64,000 bases of DNA from Apostichopus japonicus (taxonomy: Eukaryota > Echinodermata > Holothuroidea > Aspidochirotida > Stichopodidae), in the NCBI RefSeq assembly GCF_037975245.1, contig NC_092579.1, positions 11,704,678 through 11,768,677 of the forward strand, given 5' to 3'. The translations under genes were made by a program, and so were the position numbers. The number at the start of each line of letters is the position of its first letter. The first letter of the stretch is position 1. Of this stretch, positions 26,241 to 38,777 are shown in pieces. The notes below the pieces were generated by a model. The model worked only from the letters and a program-made list of their open reading frames with translations, ran no database searches and had not been told where the DNA came from.

Positions 26241-28387
26241 AGGAACGTTCTGCTAGATAACAAGACAGACATCAGGCACCTCTAGCTGTGGGCCTGTTCC
26301 ATAATTCTATTTTTTCTTTTTATATAGCAATTTCCTATCTTATTTTTTTTTATACCACTTCCATTTCACCAAATAACTAGAGAGAATGGAGAGGCAACAT
26401 AATTTCTTTGTTTAATGAAAAAAAAACTCAAACATGTAGGGCAACCCATGTATGCCATTGCCATCCTACTTTTCAAAACCAACTCACAACATTAACTTAC
26501 TTACAACATTACACACATAACTCTGCAAATTTAAATATTTAGACTAAATGACAAAAATTTCCAACAGCTGAAAGAAACCCCACCAGAAGTTTTTCTAAAC
26601 ACTAATTAATCAAAATCAATGGAATACGACAGAATACAGGTTTAATAAAATTGTTTACAGAAATTGCACTACAGTACTATCATGGGTAGATACAAACTAT
26701 AATGTTTTTCTCCAAGGAGAAATAAACCTGACTTTCATCCAACATTTATTAACGTAAACACAAAATGCGAGGTGCACGTTTTACAAGGATGTCTGATAAA
26801 ATGCAGAATTTTGCAACGATATGAACCAAACCTACTATTCGTTTGCAAAACCATGTCTTACACTATTACAGAATAATTTAGTGGCAATTAAGAGCCATAC
26901 ACACACTATCTGAATTCAACTGTATTTAACTCAACAAAGAAATTTCAAATTTCATAGGTTTATGGTAGGTTCTATAATCTTTACACTTAATTATTGATAA
27001 AATCTAATAATAATCAAGATATTAATGTATCTGCTTCTTCTTATACTTCCTATTTTTCATGTTTTAACTTTATTTTTCAACAAATTTCTCCTTTCTGGTT
27101 TTATATAATTCTCTAAACTATAAAATATACGGGCACATCTTGGTTTGTGAAGTTCCACAAAATCAGCCTTTTCTAACAACAAGTTCATCATTCTACTTTG
27201 CAAAACAATAGACCCTCTTAGGCTTTAAATATGATGCTCTTACACTTCCGTCTGAGTAACCACTAATCTGTTCTTAACTATAGTGCCAGCCATTAATTAG
27301 GAGATCGGTTAGTAAACTTCCTCACAAATAATGCTTGGATATAACACCATGAAGATAATTCCACCTATAAACAGAAACCACAGACAAAGTAGTAGATAGG
27401 AGCAACTTCCTGTCAAATCATAAACAATTGACAACATCCTGTAGTTGAACTGCTGGCCTAGCTCTGAACTTATACACAGAGTCAGTATAAAGTTTATATC
27501 TAGGCTACAATATATACACCACAGACATAACCATGAAAGTATGAACCTGTTCCAACATAAACATGAAAAGAATATACGGTAAGCTTGTTAATATTAAACC
27601 ATTGTCTATCGTAATTCTTCAATGATTAAGTTTGTCTTCAAAGTAATTTAGTAACCAAACAGCATTGTGGCTTCTACCAACTGACACTGCTGTATGTGAT
27701 GTGTGTATGTATACTTAATATTACATCAACTTAGTCTTTGCCACAGAAGCATAGAAAAATTTCATTCCTGTGAGAGGAATAGAATCGACAAAATAAAACC
27801 CTCAATAGAACATTTTTAATTAACAGGGCGATAAACCATGAAAGATTATCCCAATAGTATTATAACAATGTCCGAGGGGCCCAGGAAAGGTACTGTCCCT
27901 TTTACTTTTCTGTTCGTTTAGCTATAGTGTGTAGAAGACAAAAGACCAAATCTTCATCTAATACCTCCTTTAAAAGAGGGACAAAGAAAACAAGAATATG
28001 AGTGTGATAGTATCACATCTATGAATTATTATCCTGCAACAGCTACCTCATTGCAATAAAACAGAATAAAAACTGAAGTAGAGATATAAAGCCCAGATAT
28101 GTGACCTACTGTAATAGTTGTCATATCTGTACTATCGATTACTTTAAGACAGGAATCTGTTTTGGGTACAGGATGTTGTGATTCATACAATGCATGGCTA
28201 CTTCCTGTGGAAGTTGGTTGGCAGTACACACTGAAATTGGTTGCGATAAACTAAAATGTAAACATCAAGCTTATAAAAGATGGCAGGCTCGAGTTGACGA
28301 GAAATAGAGAACACCGAAGAGAGACTAATAAAACCAAAATGTAATAGCAACATGTCCAAAGGAAGAGAAAGTGGACCGAGTGTGAGG

Positions 28388-28430
28388 AGTGGGACATTGT
28401 GGGAGAAGTGGGACAGTGTGGGAGAAGTGG
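28388..28430. repeat. 19-bp minisatellite, two full copies
   Basis: AGTGGGACATTGTGGGAGA, AGTGGGACAGTGTGGGAGA, then a partial third copy within a G-rich purine stretch that extends to about 28470. Confidence 0.8.
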
Positions 28431-30247
28431 GGATTGGAGGGGGATTGGAGATGGAAGGGAAAGGGAAGGAGAGAGAGGGCATTACAGTGTTGGAATCGAA
28501 TGTTACTCATTTTGTAGGCCATTTCAATATTGAGGTTCATATATATGTTGTACAGAAGCACCAGTGTCTCATTACAAATTCAGTTCATGGCTGTGAGCAT
28601 ACATGAGATCATGATACAGTTACATCCCACTTAATAAACCTCAGTTCTCAAAAGGCCAGACAAATAGACCACAGGATTTCCTTATACAACTCATCAATAA
28701 GCTAGTACTGTTAAAACATAAAAGGCAAACTCAAATTCTTAAAGTGTCAACTACAAATTCTTGACTACACTATACTACATATAGAAACTAAATGAGCCAG
28801 CTATAATGGTTCAATGACTTTCCATAGCTATAACTGTTGTACTGTCTTTGCACTAAGTATCAGTAAACTGCCAGGTAAGGAGTAAACCCAGCAGGTTACT
28901 GCTTCACCAGTCACATTTGACTGTTACAGGGGACAGGCCTGATAGTCTAGGAGGAAGATCAAGCTTGAAACTCTGTCTCACGTTTACGGAGGGATGATGA
29001 ATAAGGTGGTTCATTTAGCTTGCCATTTAGATGATCAGTTATATCAGAGGGACAAGGTAAACTGATTAAACAGGTGACAAACTTATAGCAGATATCATGG
29101 GATATCATTATAAGTTTAAAAAACCCACACTAAGATACACCTTGCTAAATGCACATGTACAATGATGAAATAATCATACAGGAAAATTAATTAAATTATT
29201 TTGTAGTTCAATGACAATTTCCACTAATGAGACAAAATGAAACAAATCCCCAACCATCCCAATTCTCCATTTCACCCCCCCCCATCCCTCCCCTCTTCAT
29301 CACATGATATATATACTCTTTAAGTACGTTACCTGTTCGCAGCATATATCTCCATTCTTTAAGTCCTCATAAGGCTCCACACATGAAACTGGGTAAAAGG
29401 TTGTGACAGGGTACTGCAAATACGGGGTCAACATACTGCTTTTTGTAATTAATGTCTCTAACGAGCAAGAAATTTTCCAAATTATAAGTTCGGAGCAATT
29501 ACAGTTGAAATGAATCTTTTGATCTTTCTATAATGAAAACACATGTCACTTTACGAAAGGGATGATATTTTCTTTATCTTGTCATTTTCGAAAGCAAACA
29601 CAGAATGCAGTCTGTTGATCTTAAAACATGTTTCCTGGTATTTCTTGACAGGAAGATCTGGCCTTGATTTCATTGACCATTGACCAACTGATATTAGTTA
29701 CAGTTTCAGTATTTAAATCACACAAGTGGCCAAAAAAAATACATACACCACACTTTCTGTTCTGCGAAGATTTTTCCAATTGATTTACAGCTTCAACTAC
29801 CAAGTGGGTGGATCCCAACAAAGTCTAAAAAATATTGAAGATGCTCATTTGGGGAACAACAGACACTATCAACGACGCTGCCGAAATGATCACCAGTTGA
29901 TTAAGAATTGTCCAATCTGCTATCTAGTGTTTGTCTGGGTTCCTTTAACATAAACTAAATCATTAAATCTGGCATCTCGTCCCACATATAGACGAAATAG
30001 TAAACACATCTGTTTTTCCCCTACAGATTGGTTTATCTAGCTTTATCAACTCCTCTAACAATCCACCTTTACAGCCAGCTGTCTTCCTCTTACTGAATAA
30101 CTCGCTACGTTTACTACAGGAATGATTCCAGACCGAAGTTACGACTTATTAATCTCCTCCTCTTAAAACAACTCCGAAATCATTTGAAGCACATGCCACG
30201 GGAGTGGTTCCCCGTTGACGGACTCGTATCGAGATGGGAGGTCTTAC

Positions 30248-30520
30248 TGTAAACATCAGGTAAACAGCCGGAATCAGAAACCTCTTTAGAAGAATCGAAT
30301 TGACAAATGACACGAACCAGAATGAAGACTTTTCTCCCCACTAATGGATTACTCCCGACAAAAACCAACTTATTTTCTCCTAAAATAACCGAGGAGGATG
30401 GTCTCATGAGACTCGGGGAGACTATATAGATCGACAGAGTTTGCGGCCGTTTCCTGCCTGCGATATTCGCGACTAGATGACCCTCGATGGATGTAACTTA
30501 TCGAGCGAGATGAATATATA
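30248..30520 (-). promoter_or_regulatory. candidate internal promoter and 5' exon (RBFOX locus)
   Basis: Read on the minus strand, a TATA-like CATTATATATTC lies at about 30508-30520. It is followed by a stretch unusually rich in CpG for this window (TCGCTCGATAAG, GTCGCGAATATCGC, GGCCGCAAAC) and then by a plausible donor ACA|GTAAGAC at 30248. A frame opening with ATG at 30407 reaches that donor in phase 1, so it would not join in frame to the phase-0 exon at 12812. If the exon is real it is more likely 5' untranslated, with translation starting at the Met in the 12812 exon. This rests on local composition and signals only. Confidence 0.3.
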
Positions 30521-30588
30521 ATGAGGGGCTGATCCTCCTTAGATGTGGTCAACAAATCTCTCCTTCACCTCTCATGTTATCTAATTAC

Positions 30589-30633
30589 TGATGATGAAGA
30601 TGTTGGCGCAACAAACGGGTAAAGCAGCATCAT
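30589..30633 (-). CDS. weak candidate first exon, 15 codons
   Basis: Minus-strand ATG ATG at 30633 reads MMLLYPFVAPTSSSS and meets a possible donor TCA|GTAATT in phase 0. The frame is also open upstream to an ATG at 30891, which would make 101 codons. The hydrophobic-then-Ser character is loosely like the short first exon of RBFOX1. The donor is weak because the last exon base is A. It sits just upstream of the CpG-rich stretch at 30.25-30.52 kb. It could easily be chance. Confidence 0.2.
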
Positions 30634-33060
30634 TCCTGTAACTATGCTGTCAACCAAAGATATCACAAGACTGTCAAATATTCCCCAGAGGTGTAAACTT
30701 CTACTCGGTTCTGCACGATGACGGATAAAAAAGCACGGAAACTTTACGACAACGTTTTTCCTCTCTTGAGTTGATTTGTGGATTTGAATGTTTGCATCAA
30801 TACACCGTGGAAATGGATGTCCAGCTGCTGTTTTATTTTCCTCTGTTTTTGCTCCCTTAATTCTTTTCTTTCCAGATCGATGGAATGTCAAATTAAACTA
30901 TTTTAGATTCCATAAAAAGGAGATTATCAACGATTTTATTTATAAATTTAATTTTATCCTTTCCCCATACAGCAGACAGACACACTTTTGTGACTATACT
31001 GGACAAAAGCTGTAAGAAATCTTTAATAACAACTTGTTCACATGTTTCTCCAGCATTGAACACAGATGTTTTCCATTGGTACTGCAGATGTATATATATA
31101 CTTTGCTCTAGCCTTGCTTGTGACCAATAAACTCCCTATCTGATACCTACTTCCTGCTTATTACTTCAAGACTTGTGTATTGGTTTTTTTTTTTTCCAGT
31201 TTCCTTTCTCTTCTTCTCGCCTATGAAATCACAGCTTCCTGGTCTTGAGCCTGTCTGTTTACATGGTCCAGTAATTTTCCTACCCGGGTGATCTTTTTAC
31301 TAGCTAACGCCTGAGTCCAGTAATCCCTTCCCTCTACAAGTGTGTTAGGAGGCCATCTAAATCCCTCTTCAAATATTTGCTTGGGTATTGTTCCTTATCA
31401 CTGTGGCGGTTTTATGATCATTTAATGGACGTTTGATTTGGTTTGACTTAATAGAAGCAATTAGCGAGTAAATTTTAACCGATGAGAGTAAAGACAATTG
31501 TTAGCTACCAACTAGATGTAGTTTGTAGATTGTACTGACAGGTTTCAATATCTAATAACTGCTGTAGCTTTGATTAGGGACAGCCAACGTTATAAAGGCT
31601 CGTTGGGGAAAGTAAGGCCTGAGAATCATTGACATGTTACCTGATGCTGAGTCACACTGTTCATTGACTATATAAAGACTATTTCAAGTGAAGCTAAGTC
31701 ATTGTTGTATCATTGTATATGAAAGTCTTTTGAGATGACTACACTGATTCACAGAGTTACAGTATCCTCAAATTCAATGGAGTTTGTTATTACAAATAAA
31801 TTAAAATTGAACATGGGCTACCAAAAGCAAATTGTCACTAATTCATCATTATTTTACTATAAAGTAATGGCAAAGTATTAATGAACAATTCATTGTCAAA
31901 ACTTTGGCATGAAGATCAAGTTATTTTATATACAATAAATAACTATTTGCATAAAGCCTTCTTGAAAATTCTCTTAACTTAATTTCTAATATTATATAAT
32001 ATGAAAACAAAACTTGTGATGTGTCACCACTGTTTCTGTCTAATATTAATATGACAATAATAAATATTTGGCAGCTAAAACATACTTTCTATGCTTCATT
32101 GGGTCCACTTCTTTCACTCCCTACCACCAACACAGTGAGACACATACTATCGACTTTCAACTAAAATATTCACATATTGAAACGTGCAAAACAACTAATT
32201 TTAATATCAAAGTTGTAGCATTTACCTTGTTCTCTAATCATCAAATGTAACTTGGAAATAATTCTTCCTAGATTACTCACAATGAGAACCATGTACAAAG
32301 AACTATCGCAGAGACAAAGACAATGAGTGTATGTTATTTATATCTCCATCAGATATAATTATGGTATTAGGAAATGATTAAAGAATAACTGGATTTCAGA
32401 GTTCAGACAGGTGGTTAAAATAGTAAGAATCATTTTATCCAAAACAAAAGAAACATGTACGGCTAAAACCTCTCAAATTTGCTCACCGAACAATTATGAT
32501 GCCAGTAATTCTTTGATTGCTGTAATTTAACAAAAAACAAATATAGTTGAAAACAATCGCTCCTAATATTCTCAACAAACAACTTTATATGAAACAACAA
32601 AATGCATCCACAGCACATTGATGGATGACGAGGCTAGTGAAAAGGGCACAGATAGGAAGGGGGAGGGGGGAGTGAATATTGAGGGGGGGGGGTTTGCTAA
32701 GTTATTACTACAGGATTCGATGACTTCAATTGATGGCTTCAATCTCTGGGCTACCAATTTAATTGGTTTTCATCTTACTGTATGAACACAAGCTTACAGT
32801 TTAATATACATTTTTTCTCTCTCCACACCTTTCTGTCTTTGTCCTTCTCCAGTTTATTCCCTACCCCCTTCCCTTAATCCTCTCTTTGTCCCTCCACTGT
32901 TTATCTCCTACCTCTCCTCTTCCCCTGTTGCTTTCTTCTCTCCATCCCTTGTCTACTAATCCCCTTACATCTATCTCTTTGTGTTCACCATGCTCATTAA
33001 CCTGTCTGTATTCTGTGTGTGTTTTTGTCCCTTCTGTTACTGTTACTTGTCATTTAGCCT

Positions 33061-33088
33061 CTGAAGAAGATCCTGCTAGGATCGAAAC
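33061..33088 (+). ncRNA. hammerhead-core-like motif, possible Penelope-like element relic
   Basis: CTGAAGA at 33061 fits the CUGANGA box of hammerhead ribozymes. It is followed by the stem GATCC-TGCTA-GGATC and then GAAAC, the second conserved box. Copies of this arrangement are known in animal genomes, some linked to Penelope-like retroelements. Here an extra A precedes stem II, and stems I and III were not convincingly found, so activity is doubtful. No reverse transcriptase or GIY-YIG fragment was seen nearby. Confidence 0.3.
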
Positions 33089-34785
33089 ATCATGCCAACT
33101 TTTACACATGCTCATGCTCATTCTATGCTACTCAATGGTTTTATGGTTGACTTATACTTTCCTTATAATAATAAGCAACTTTGTGTCCTTTTCTAAGTTA
33201 TAAGCTTCAAATAATAATTACAAGTGACCTAACATTAATACCACAAGCAATTAAGTCCCCAAATCTGAAACTAAACCGATGTGACATTGAGTGTCACTGA
33301 TTTACATACTGTATGTACCTAATGTGAACCCATCATATGGTACTAGTAATTTAATCAGTGAGATTCAGTCATAGTAACACCTCCCTGGGTATAGCAACCA
33401 ATTCAATGTATAATTAATTCAATTAAAATTTATTTCCTCACAATTGTGCACAACTGGGTACTTGGTATGCTTAAGTTAATTACCGCGAGTTCACATAACA
33501 GATGTCACTAGAAGTAGAAATAATTCCCACTAAATTGAGTAAATACAGACAAACAAATAGATTTAAAATCTTAGGAACACTGAATAAAAGACAATATCAT
33601 CTCTTTAAAGTTTACAACTATTGTTTGTAATCATTTCGAAAACTTCACATACAGCTTAAGATCATGGACTGGGCATTGATCGTTGGGACAAACTCGTGCA
33701 GAGTCAATTGTAAAGCCTGCCCCCAAATTCTAAGTGCGACACAGTATATATGATCTACCGAATGCAATATGCTGGTATGCTTTTGATTACGCGGAGCTGT
33801 GTCAGGTTCAGTTCACCAGCGGAGCGTGATTCGCCTGACTCACTTCAGCCAGTCGGCGCCGAGCAATTCCAGATTAATCATAGCATGCATAAAGTCAGTG
33901 CATTATTACACAAGTCATGGTTTAACAGGCTGCTGCTGACACAGCAGATGGCAGCTATAGCTGAGCACGTACAACAAAACTGCAAAGCAGCAGCGTGTGT
34001 GTGTATAAAATACTAACCATATGAAACAATGACGTATTGCAAAATAACAGTTATAAAAGAAGCACTGCGCAAGATTATAACTTGCAATGCAATATAATAT
34101 ATGACTGACACAGTCTTTACTGTTATAAACGAAAAAAATAACAAGGTCAGGAGATTATAGATTATAAATCTTTTCAAATACGTTTCTCAAATGATGATGG
34201 GATAGTTTCTGTAATATATTAAGGTCAGGAGGAACACGTTACTTTATTACCCTGTATGTTATTGTAAAGATAAAGAGGCCACAAAGCCAGGGAGAATGCA
34301 AAAACGGTAAATGAGAACGCAGATCCACAGATGGTGGCAGTAGAGGGAATTATGACACCTCTTCTCAAGGATTTTAAGATGGGTCTTTGACAAATGTGTA
34401 CCATTTTCTCAAGGTATTTCATACTTTTTATTGAGTGCCCCACCAAAGGAACATGCGTTATCTGAGAGAACAGTTATCCCTAATGGAATTTTAAACATGT
34501 GATGCAAAAATGGTATGATTTACCCTAGTTTATGGAAGCTGTTTTTTTATTTTTTATTTTTATGAATATGCATAATCATCATTATAAAATACTCCACATA
34601 ACCCTGGTGGTTTGCAGTTGCTTTTTGAACAACATTTTGGTTTACACCTAAACTACATGTGCAATGTCTTTACATTATTATTATTATTATGCTAAATATT
34701 TCTACCATGTTGAATCACATATTTAATAGATTTGTAGAAGAAAGATGACTTAATTGAGAGACTACTGTAGTTGGTACAAATGAAT

Positions 34786-35073
34786 CAGGCTCATAGCGAG
34801 GAATTTGCCAAGGGAAGGGTGAAACTGTAGGCAAACTTTCAGAGCCGTAGATGCGGCATTGCAAACTATCTAAGCATTGTGCCACCATGGTTTGGCGCGA
34901 AGCGTACAAGAAAATTTTGCCTAAAAATCTTGGAAATGGCATTTTCCAGGCCTTGTAAGTTGCATCTTAGCATTTTCTCTTTGAAATTACTAGTGATATC
35001 ATAAAAACATAAAAAAAAATATGCTCAAGGGGGGGCAGCTGCCCCCTTCCCCCCCCCCCTTGGCTACGTGCCT
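34786..35073. mobile_element. 288-bp MITE with 8-bp target-site duplication
   Basis: Left end CAGGCTCATAGCGAGG and right end CCTTGGCTACGTGCCTG form imperfect terminal inverted repeats (CAGGC.C.TAGC.AGG). The element is flanked on both sides by exactly AAATGAAT (34778-34785 and 35074-35081). An 8-bp duplication is typical of hAT-superfamily insertion. It contains an internal G-run/C-run palindrome (GGGGGGGCAGCTGCCCCC) near the right end and no transposase reading frame, so it is non-autonomous. It lies in an intron of the RBFOX locus. Confidence 0.8.
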
Positions 35074-35500
35074 GAAATGAATATATTATATGTTGTAATT
35101 TACACTACAACACATTCATTCCTTACTGAACATTTGATCATGGAATGAATTGTTGGCGATGAAACTCCCTAGATTTGACAAAGACAAAAATACAAGAGGG
35201 AAAGCAAAAGAATTGTACAAATTACAAAATCATAAAAAAAAATACATTCTAACTGAAAAGTGAACAAAATTTACCGAAGCTTATTCATTTAATCTCAGTA
35301 AAATATTCTTTCTCTACAGAATAGACCCCCAATCCACCCCCCCCCCCCCCCAACTTATATTGTTTCTACCAAAGATAAAGACATCAGCCAACATCACAGT
35401 TGCCAGTAGAAGGTGTCAACAAGTAACTGTAACTATCAACAGTATGTACATTCCAAACCCAAGATTGTGAGATCTCCTTCCAAAAAGTTCACCAAGTTCA

Positions 35501-35560
35501 GGAAATTTGAACCTGGGTGCTGTCACCAAAAGGCTTTCTTTGGCCTTAGAGCTGGACCAC
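35501..35560 (-). mobile_element. tRNA-derived SINE-like fragment (A-box and B-box)
   Basis: The minus strand has an A-box-like TGTGGTCCAGCTCTAAGG (35560-35543) and, about 30 nt on, a B-box-like GGTTCAAATTTCC (35513-35501). This order and spacing resemble the tRNA-related head of many SINEs. The intervening CCAAAGAAAGCC does not fold into a proper tRNA cloverleaf, so it is not a tRNA gene. Element ends were not determined. Confidence 0.35.
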
Positions 35561-38500
35561 AGGGGTCCATGACACTTCTATGACTCTCCCAAATTTTGTC
35601 TGAGGTTACTCAAGTTTTGGTGGAACTCCAAGGAAAATTTATCTAACAGTTTGGTATACATGTGTGGTGTTAATGATGATAATAGGGGAAGTGAGTGTAT
35701 GAGCAGCAGCCTCAGCAGCATGGGTAGGAATAGGACTCGAAAGGACACCAGAGAGAGAGAGAGAGTTTTTCTCTGACCGGTGTAGAAATAACTCGATAAT
35801 AACTTATGCATTGATAGCCGTAATTTCATGTTGAGATGAAGACTTGGAGAATGCATATAGGAGCATATGCCAAACACCTGTTCAGGTCAATCTTAAATTT
35901 CTCAGCATATTTTATGTACTTTCATTAGTCATCATATATATTATGAATTACTGGCCAATACATAAGTGCATTCTCATGTAATATGGCTGTGTATGTCTAG
36001 TACAAGTGGGTGCAATGCTGATTAGAAATGTACAAAACTGGACAATTGTGTTTTGAACTGTTTTCATTCTGCACCATGAAACAGGACAGCTTAGCTATTA
36101 AGAAACCATAAAATACAACAACAAGTTAAGGCCTTTAACCTCAAACAATACAGGAATAATGAATGTTCAGGATATTATCAGCCATGACAAATATTCCTGT
36201 CTGGTTCATACCCTGGCTGGCCCAAACCAAACATAATGTGTGTCTGTGAGATTGTCAGTGTATATTTATAACATGTTTTTAACCAATGTACTATAATATA
36301 GTTTCAGAATATAACAGAGGTGGGTTTTTAATTCCTTCCCAGCCTCCACAGTTTATAGACCATGATTTTCATTGTTCTTGTGGTGGACTAAAAGTGACAG
36401 GCTGTCTCAGGGAATATTAATCATAGTCTCATGTACATGTTAAATTGAATACAAAATGCACATAGGGTTCAGTAGAGATGGCGAGATAGTGTTCATGGAT
36501 GATTTATATTGCCTAAGTACAGATAATATATTCTTTTTATAATTTTATTTCGGATTTCAAGCTGTTTCCTAGTTCAAGTATTTCATCTGATGTTGATTAC
36601 TTATCTCCATATCTTCTCTCCAAACATTTGTCTTGGCAGGCATGAGGTCAATGTTAAGCTATTTTTTTTTGTAAGGTTTGTGAGTGACTTTTTAACTTGC
36701 GACTCCATTTTCAAATTATCCATGTAAATTCTTGTGATGGATTATACTATAAATGAGAAAATTATTTGAAACCATCATAAACTAGATTGCACAGTACAGT
36801 ACTGCACATAGAGACACACTATTGTGTTGACATGATCATCACGTATATTTAGCTGCGTGCGATGACTTTTACGAAGAACGACCATTTGGATATTTCTTCA
36901 AGTTATGAATTGAAATACTTTGATCGCATAAATTGCTGGGTTAGTAACATCAAGCCCACAGCCTTTTACAGCCATATATCGATATCTACTGAATTATACC
37001 TACACTAATGTTAATTGTACATACTGTTGCAACCGATGATAATTATTTATTCCCTTTCTCATAAGCAAACTTACAACAGAACTTAAAATAAATTCCAGCG
37101 AAGAACTAAATGATGACCTAATTTTTACAAACCGATCTTAGATAATCTCACGTAGTCTATATAGGTAACCAAATATCAGGTTCAAAGTGCATGCATGCAT
37201 ATCTTTATCTAGTTGTCAGTTAAAGTTGCTTGACCGATAAAATACTACCTCTCCACCACACCGTGAAAGCTGGTAAAAGCATTGAAGCCTGAGATAATTA
37301 CCATCTTGGCCTAATTAAAATTCGGGATGGTAACGAATCAGATGTTAGGCACTAGGTCTGACGACTACGTACTCTGCCCTTAAAGCCCCCCCTGCCGGGT
37401 ACGAATGTAAAAATCCTGCCCGAAGGCGAGATACCATATCAGTAAGAAAATAAAATTGGCCTCATCAAAGCGAGTAAAGATATGTCCCTACCTTTTTGAT
37501 GATCGCCTAGGAATCCTGCTGAAGATGGTAACCGTTGGTTACAGCGCCACAAAAACTGAGTCTGTTTTCGTCCCCTCTATGTTACCGACAAGAACTCTAA
37601 CATTACGAAAATAACAAAGTTCATCTCCATCTCAAAAATTTCTTCTCCAGCTCTCAGCTATTTCAACCAAGGTCAAAGGCAGTCAATTGACTGACACAGA
37701 CAGTACTGAACTGGAGCCTTTGGTTACCATCTGGTAAGCTTTAGCATGGACATATAAGGTCAGAGCACCCTGCAGTATGGCAAGTATGTCATTAGCAGGC
37801 TAGAAGCCAAGCATAATGTATTCTATATACTGCTGTAAGGGGGAGGAGGGCAGTGAGTAGAGAAGTCATGGGATGACAAAAGCTATACCAAGATGAGTGA
37901 TGACTGTGGTTTGTTGAGATTTAAGCAGCGTTCAGGACACAAAATTAGCATAAACAATCCAGACACTACTCTATATATATAGTTGGTCACTCACAATCTA
38001 TTAGCCCATATTGTAGGTTTGATAGGATTGAATTTGTAATTGTTCTTGAAGATTCAGTTTTCTATTAATGAAAATAAAAACCTATCTTTGAAATTTTGAG
38101 GGAAAAATCTGAGGAAAAAATTGATGGACCTGTCACTCCCTGAGTGACACTGAATTGGAACAAAGATTCAGAAGGAAAGTTGTGATAAACAGATACATAA
38201 ATGGAACACAATTCCTACAAACAGCATATATTTTATACTTCTTAGTTAAATTTAAAGTGTGAATAAATGACTACTGTACATATTAGTAGCCCAGCTAATT
38301 CATACAGATCAATGTAAGCCAAAAACAAGACAATTTGACAAGGAATGCTGAACCCGCTAAACCACTGTTAAAATGAAAGTAGAGGTTCCCCGGATATATT
38401 TCCGCAGTTCAGACACTTCCTATCTATCATTACCTCAATGATAGATTAGAAAGAGAGAGTGGGCAGTGTCCCAGGAAAAGGGGGCAACAAGGGGTTTGGC

Positions 38501-38581
38501 GGAGGGGGGGGGGAGGGGGTGCAGGGCCAAAACGTTAAAACTTCAGTAGGATAGGTAGATGGAAAAGTGCAGAAGTTGAGT

Positions 38582-38777
38582 CTTTTCTTAAGGAAAAGTC
38601 GCCCAGGAAAGAACCTGGGCACGAAAACCAAACTACCGAACGACTGATCCGCTCTCAACCCCAGTCCCCCTGCATCAGGACTGTGACTGACTGTGTGATC
38701 ATCGTCGGGTGTGCATTACCATTCCCCTCGAAAGGGAACAGATGCTACACATGATCTTAGCCAAAAGGCCGAGAAGC
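38582..38777 (-). mobile_element. U2 snRNA-headed SINE, full length with target-site duplication
   Basis: On the minus strand the element opens with GCTTCTCGGCCTTTTGGCTA and AGATCATGTGTAGCATCTG, which match the first ~45 nt of U2 snRNA (human starts ATCGCTTCTCGGCCTTTTGG). The similarity then stops and an unrelated body follows (AATGCACACCCGACGATGAT, GAGCGGATCAGTCGTTCGG). Near the 3' end is a perfect hairpin, GCCCAGG-TTCTT-TCCTGGGC, then CTTTTCCTTAAGAAAAG. The flanks carry an 18-bp duplication, AAAGTGCCTAAGTTGAGT at 38778-38795 and AAAGTGCAGAAGTTGAGT at 38564-38581 (two mismatches), which marks LINE-mediated insertion. SINEs with snRNA-derived heads are a known but small class. It cannot be a U2 gene because the Sm site, branch-point region and 3' half are missing. 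Confidence 0.85.

Larger units (their letters stand above)
18712..34785 (-). other. RBFOX locus, distal intron/promoter interval
   Basis: Apart from the candidate first exons near 24.9 and 30.6 kb, the 25-bp minisatellite and the hammerhead-like motif, this is AT-rich unique DNA. CpG-richer patches at about 25080-25190, 30200-30700 and 33780-33870 are the most promoter-like stretches. Confidence 0.6.

Noticed and set aside
25892-26272. 126-codon repetitive frame
   Set aside because: Produced by the 25-bp minisatellite; the repeat is not a multiple of three and the frame has no start context.
35501-35560. tRNA gene
   Set aside because: A- and B-box-like sequences are present but no cloverleaf or anticodon arm can be formed.
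38582-38777. Functional U2 snRNA gene
   Set aside because: Only the first ~45 nt match; the Sm site and the 3' stem-loops are absent and the flanks are a target-site duplication.
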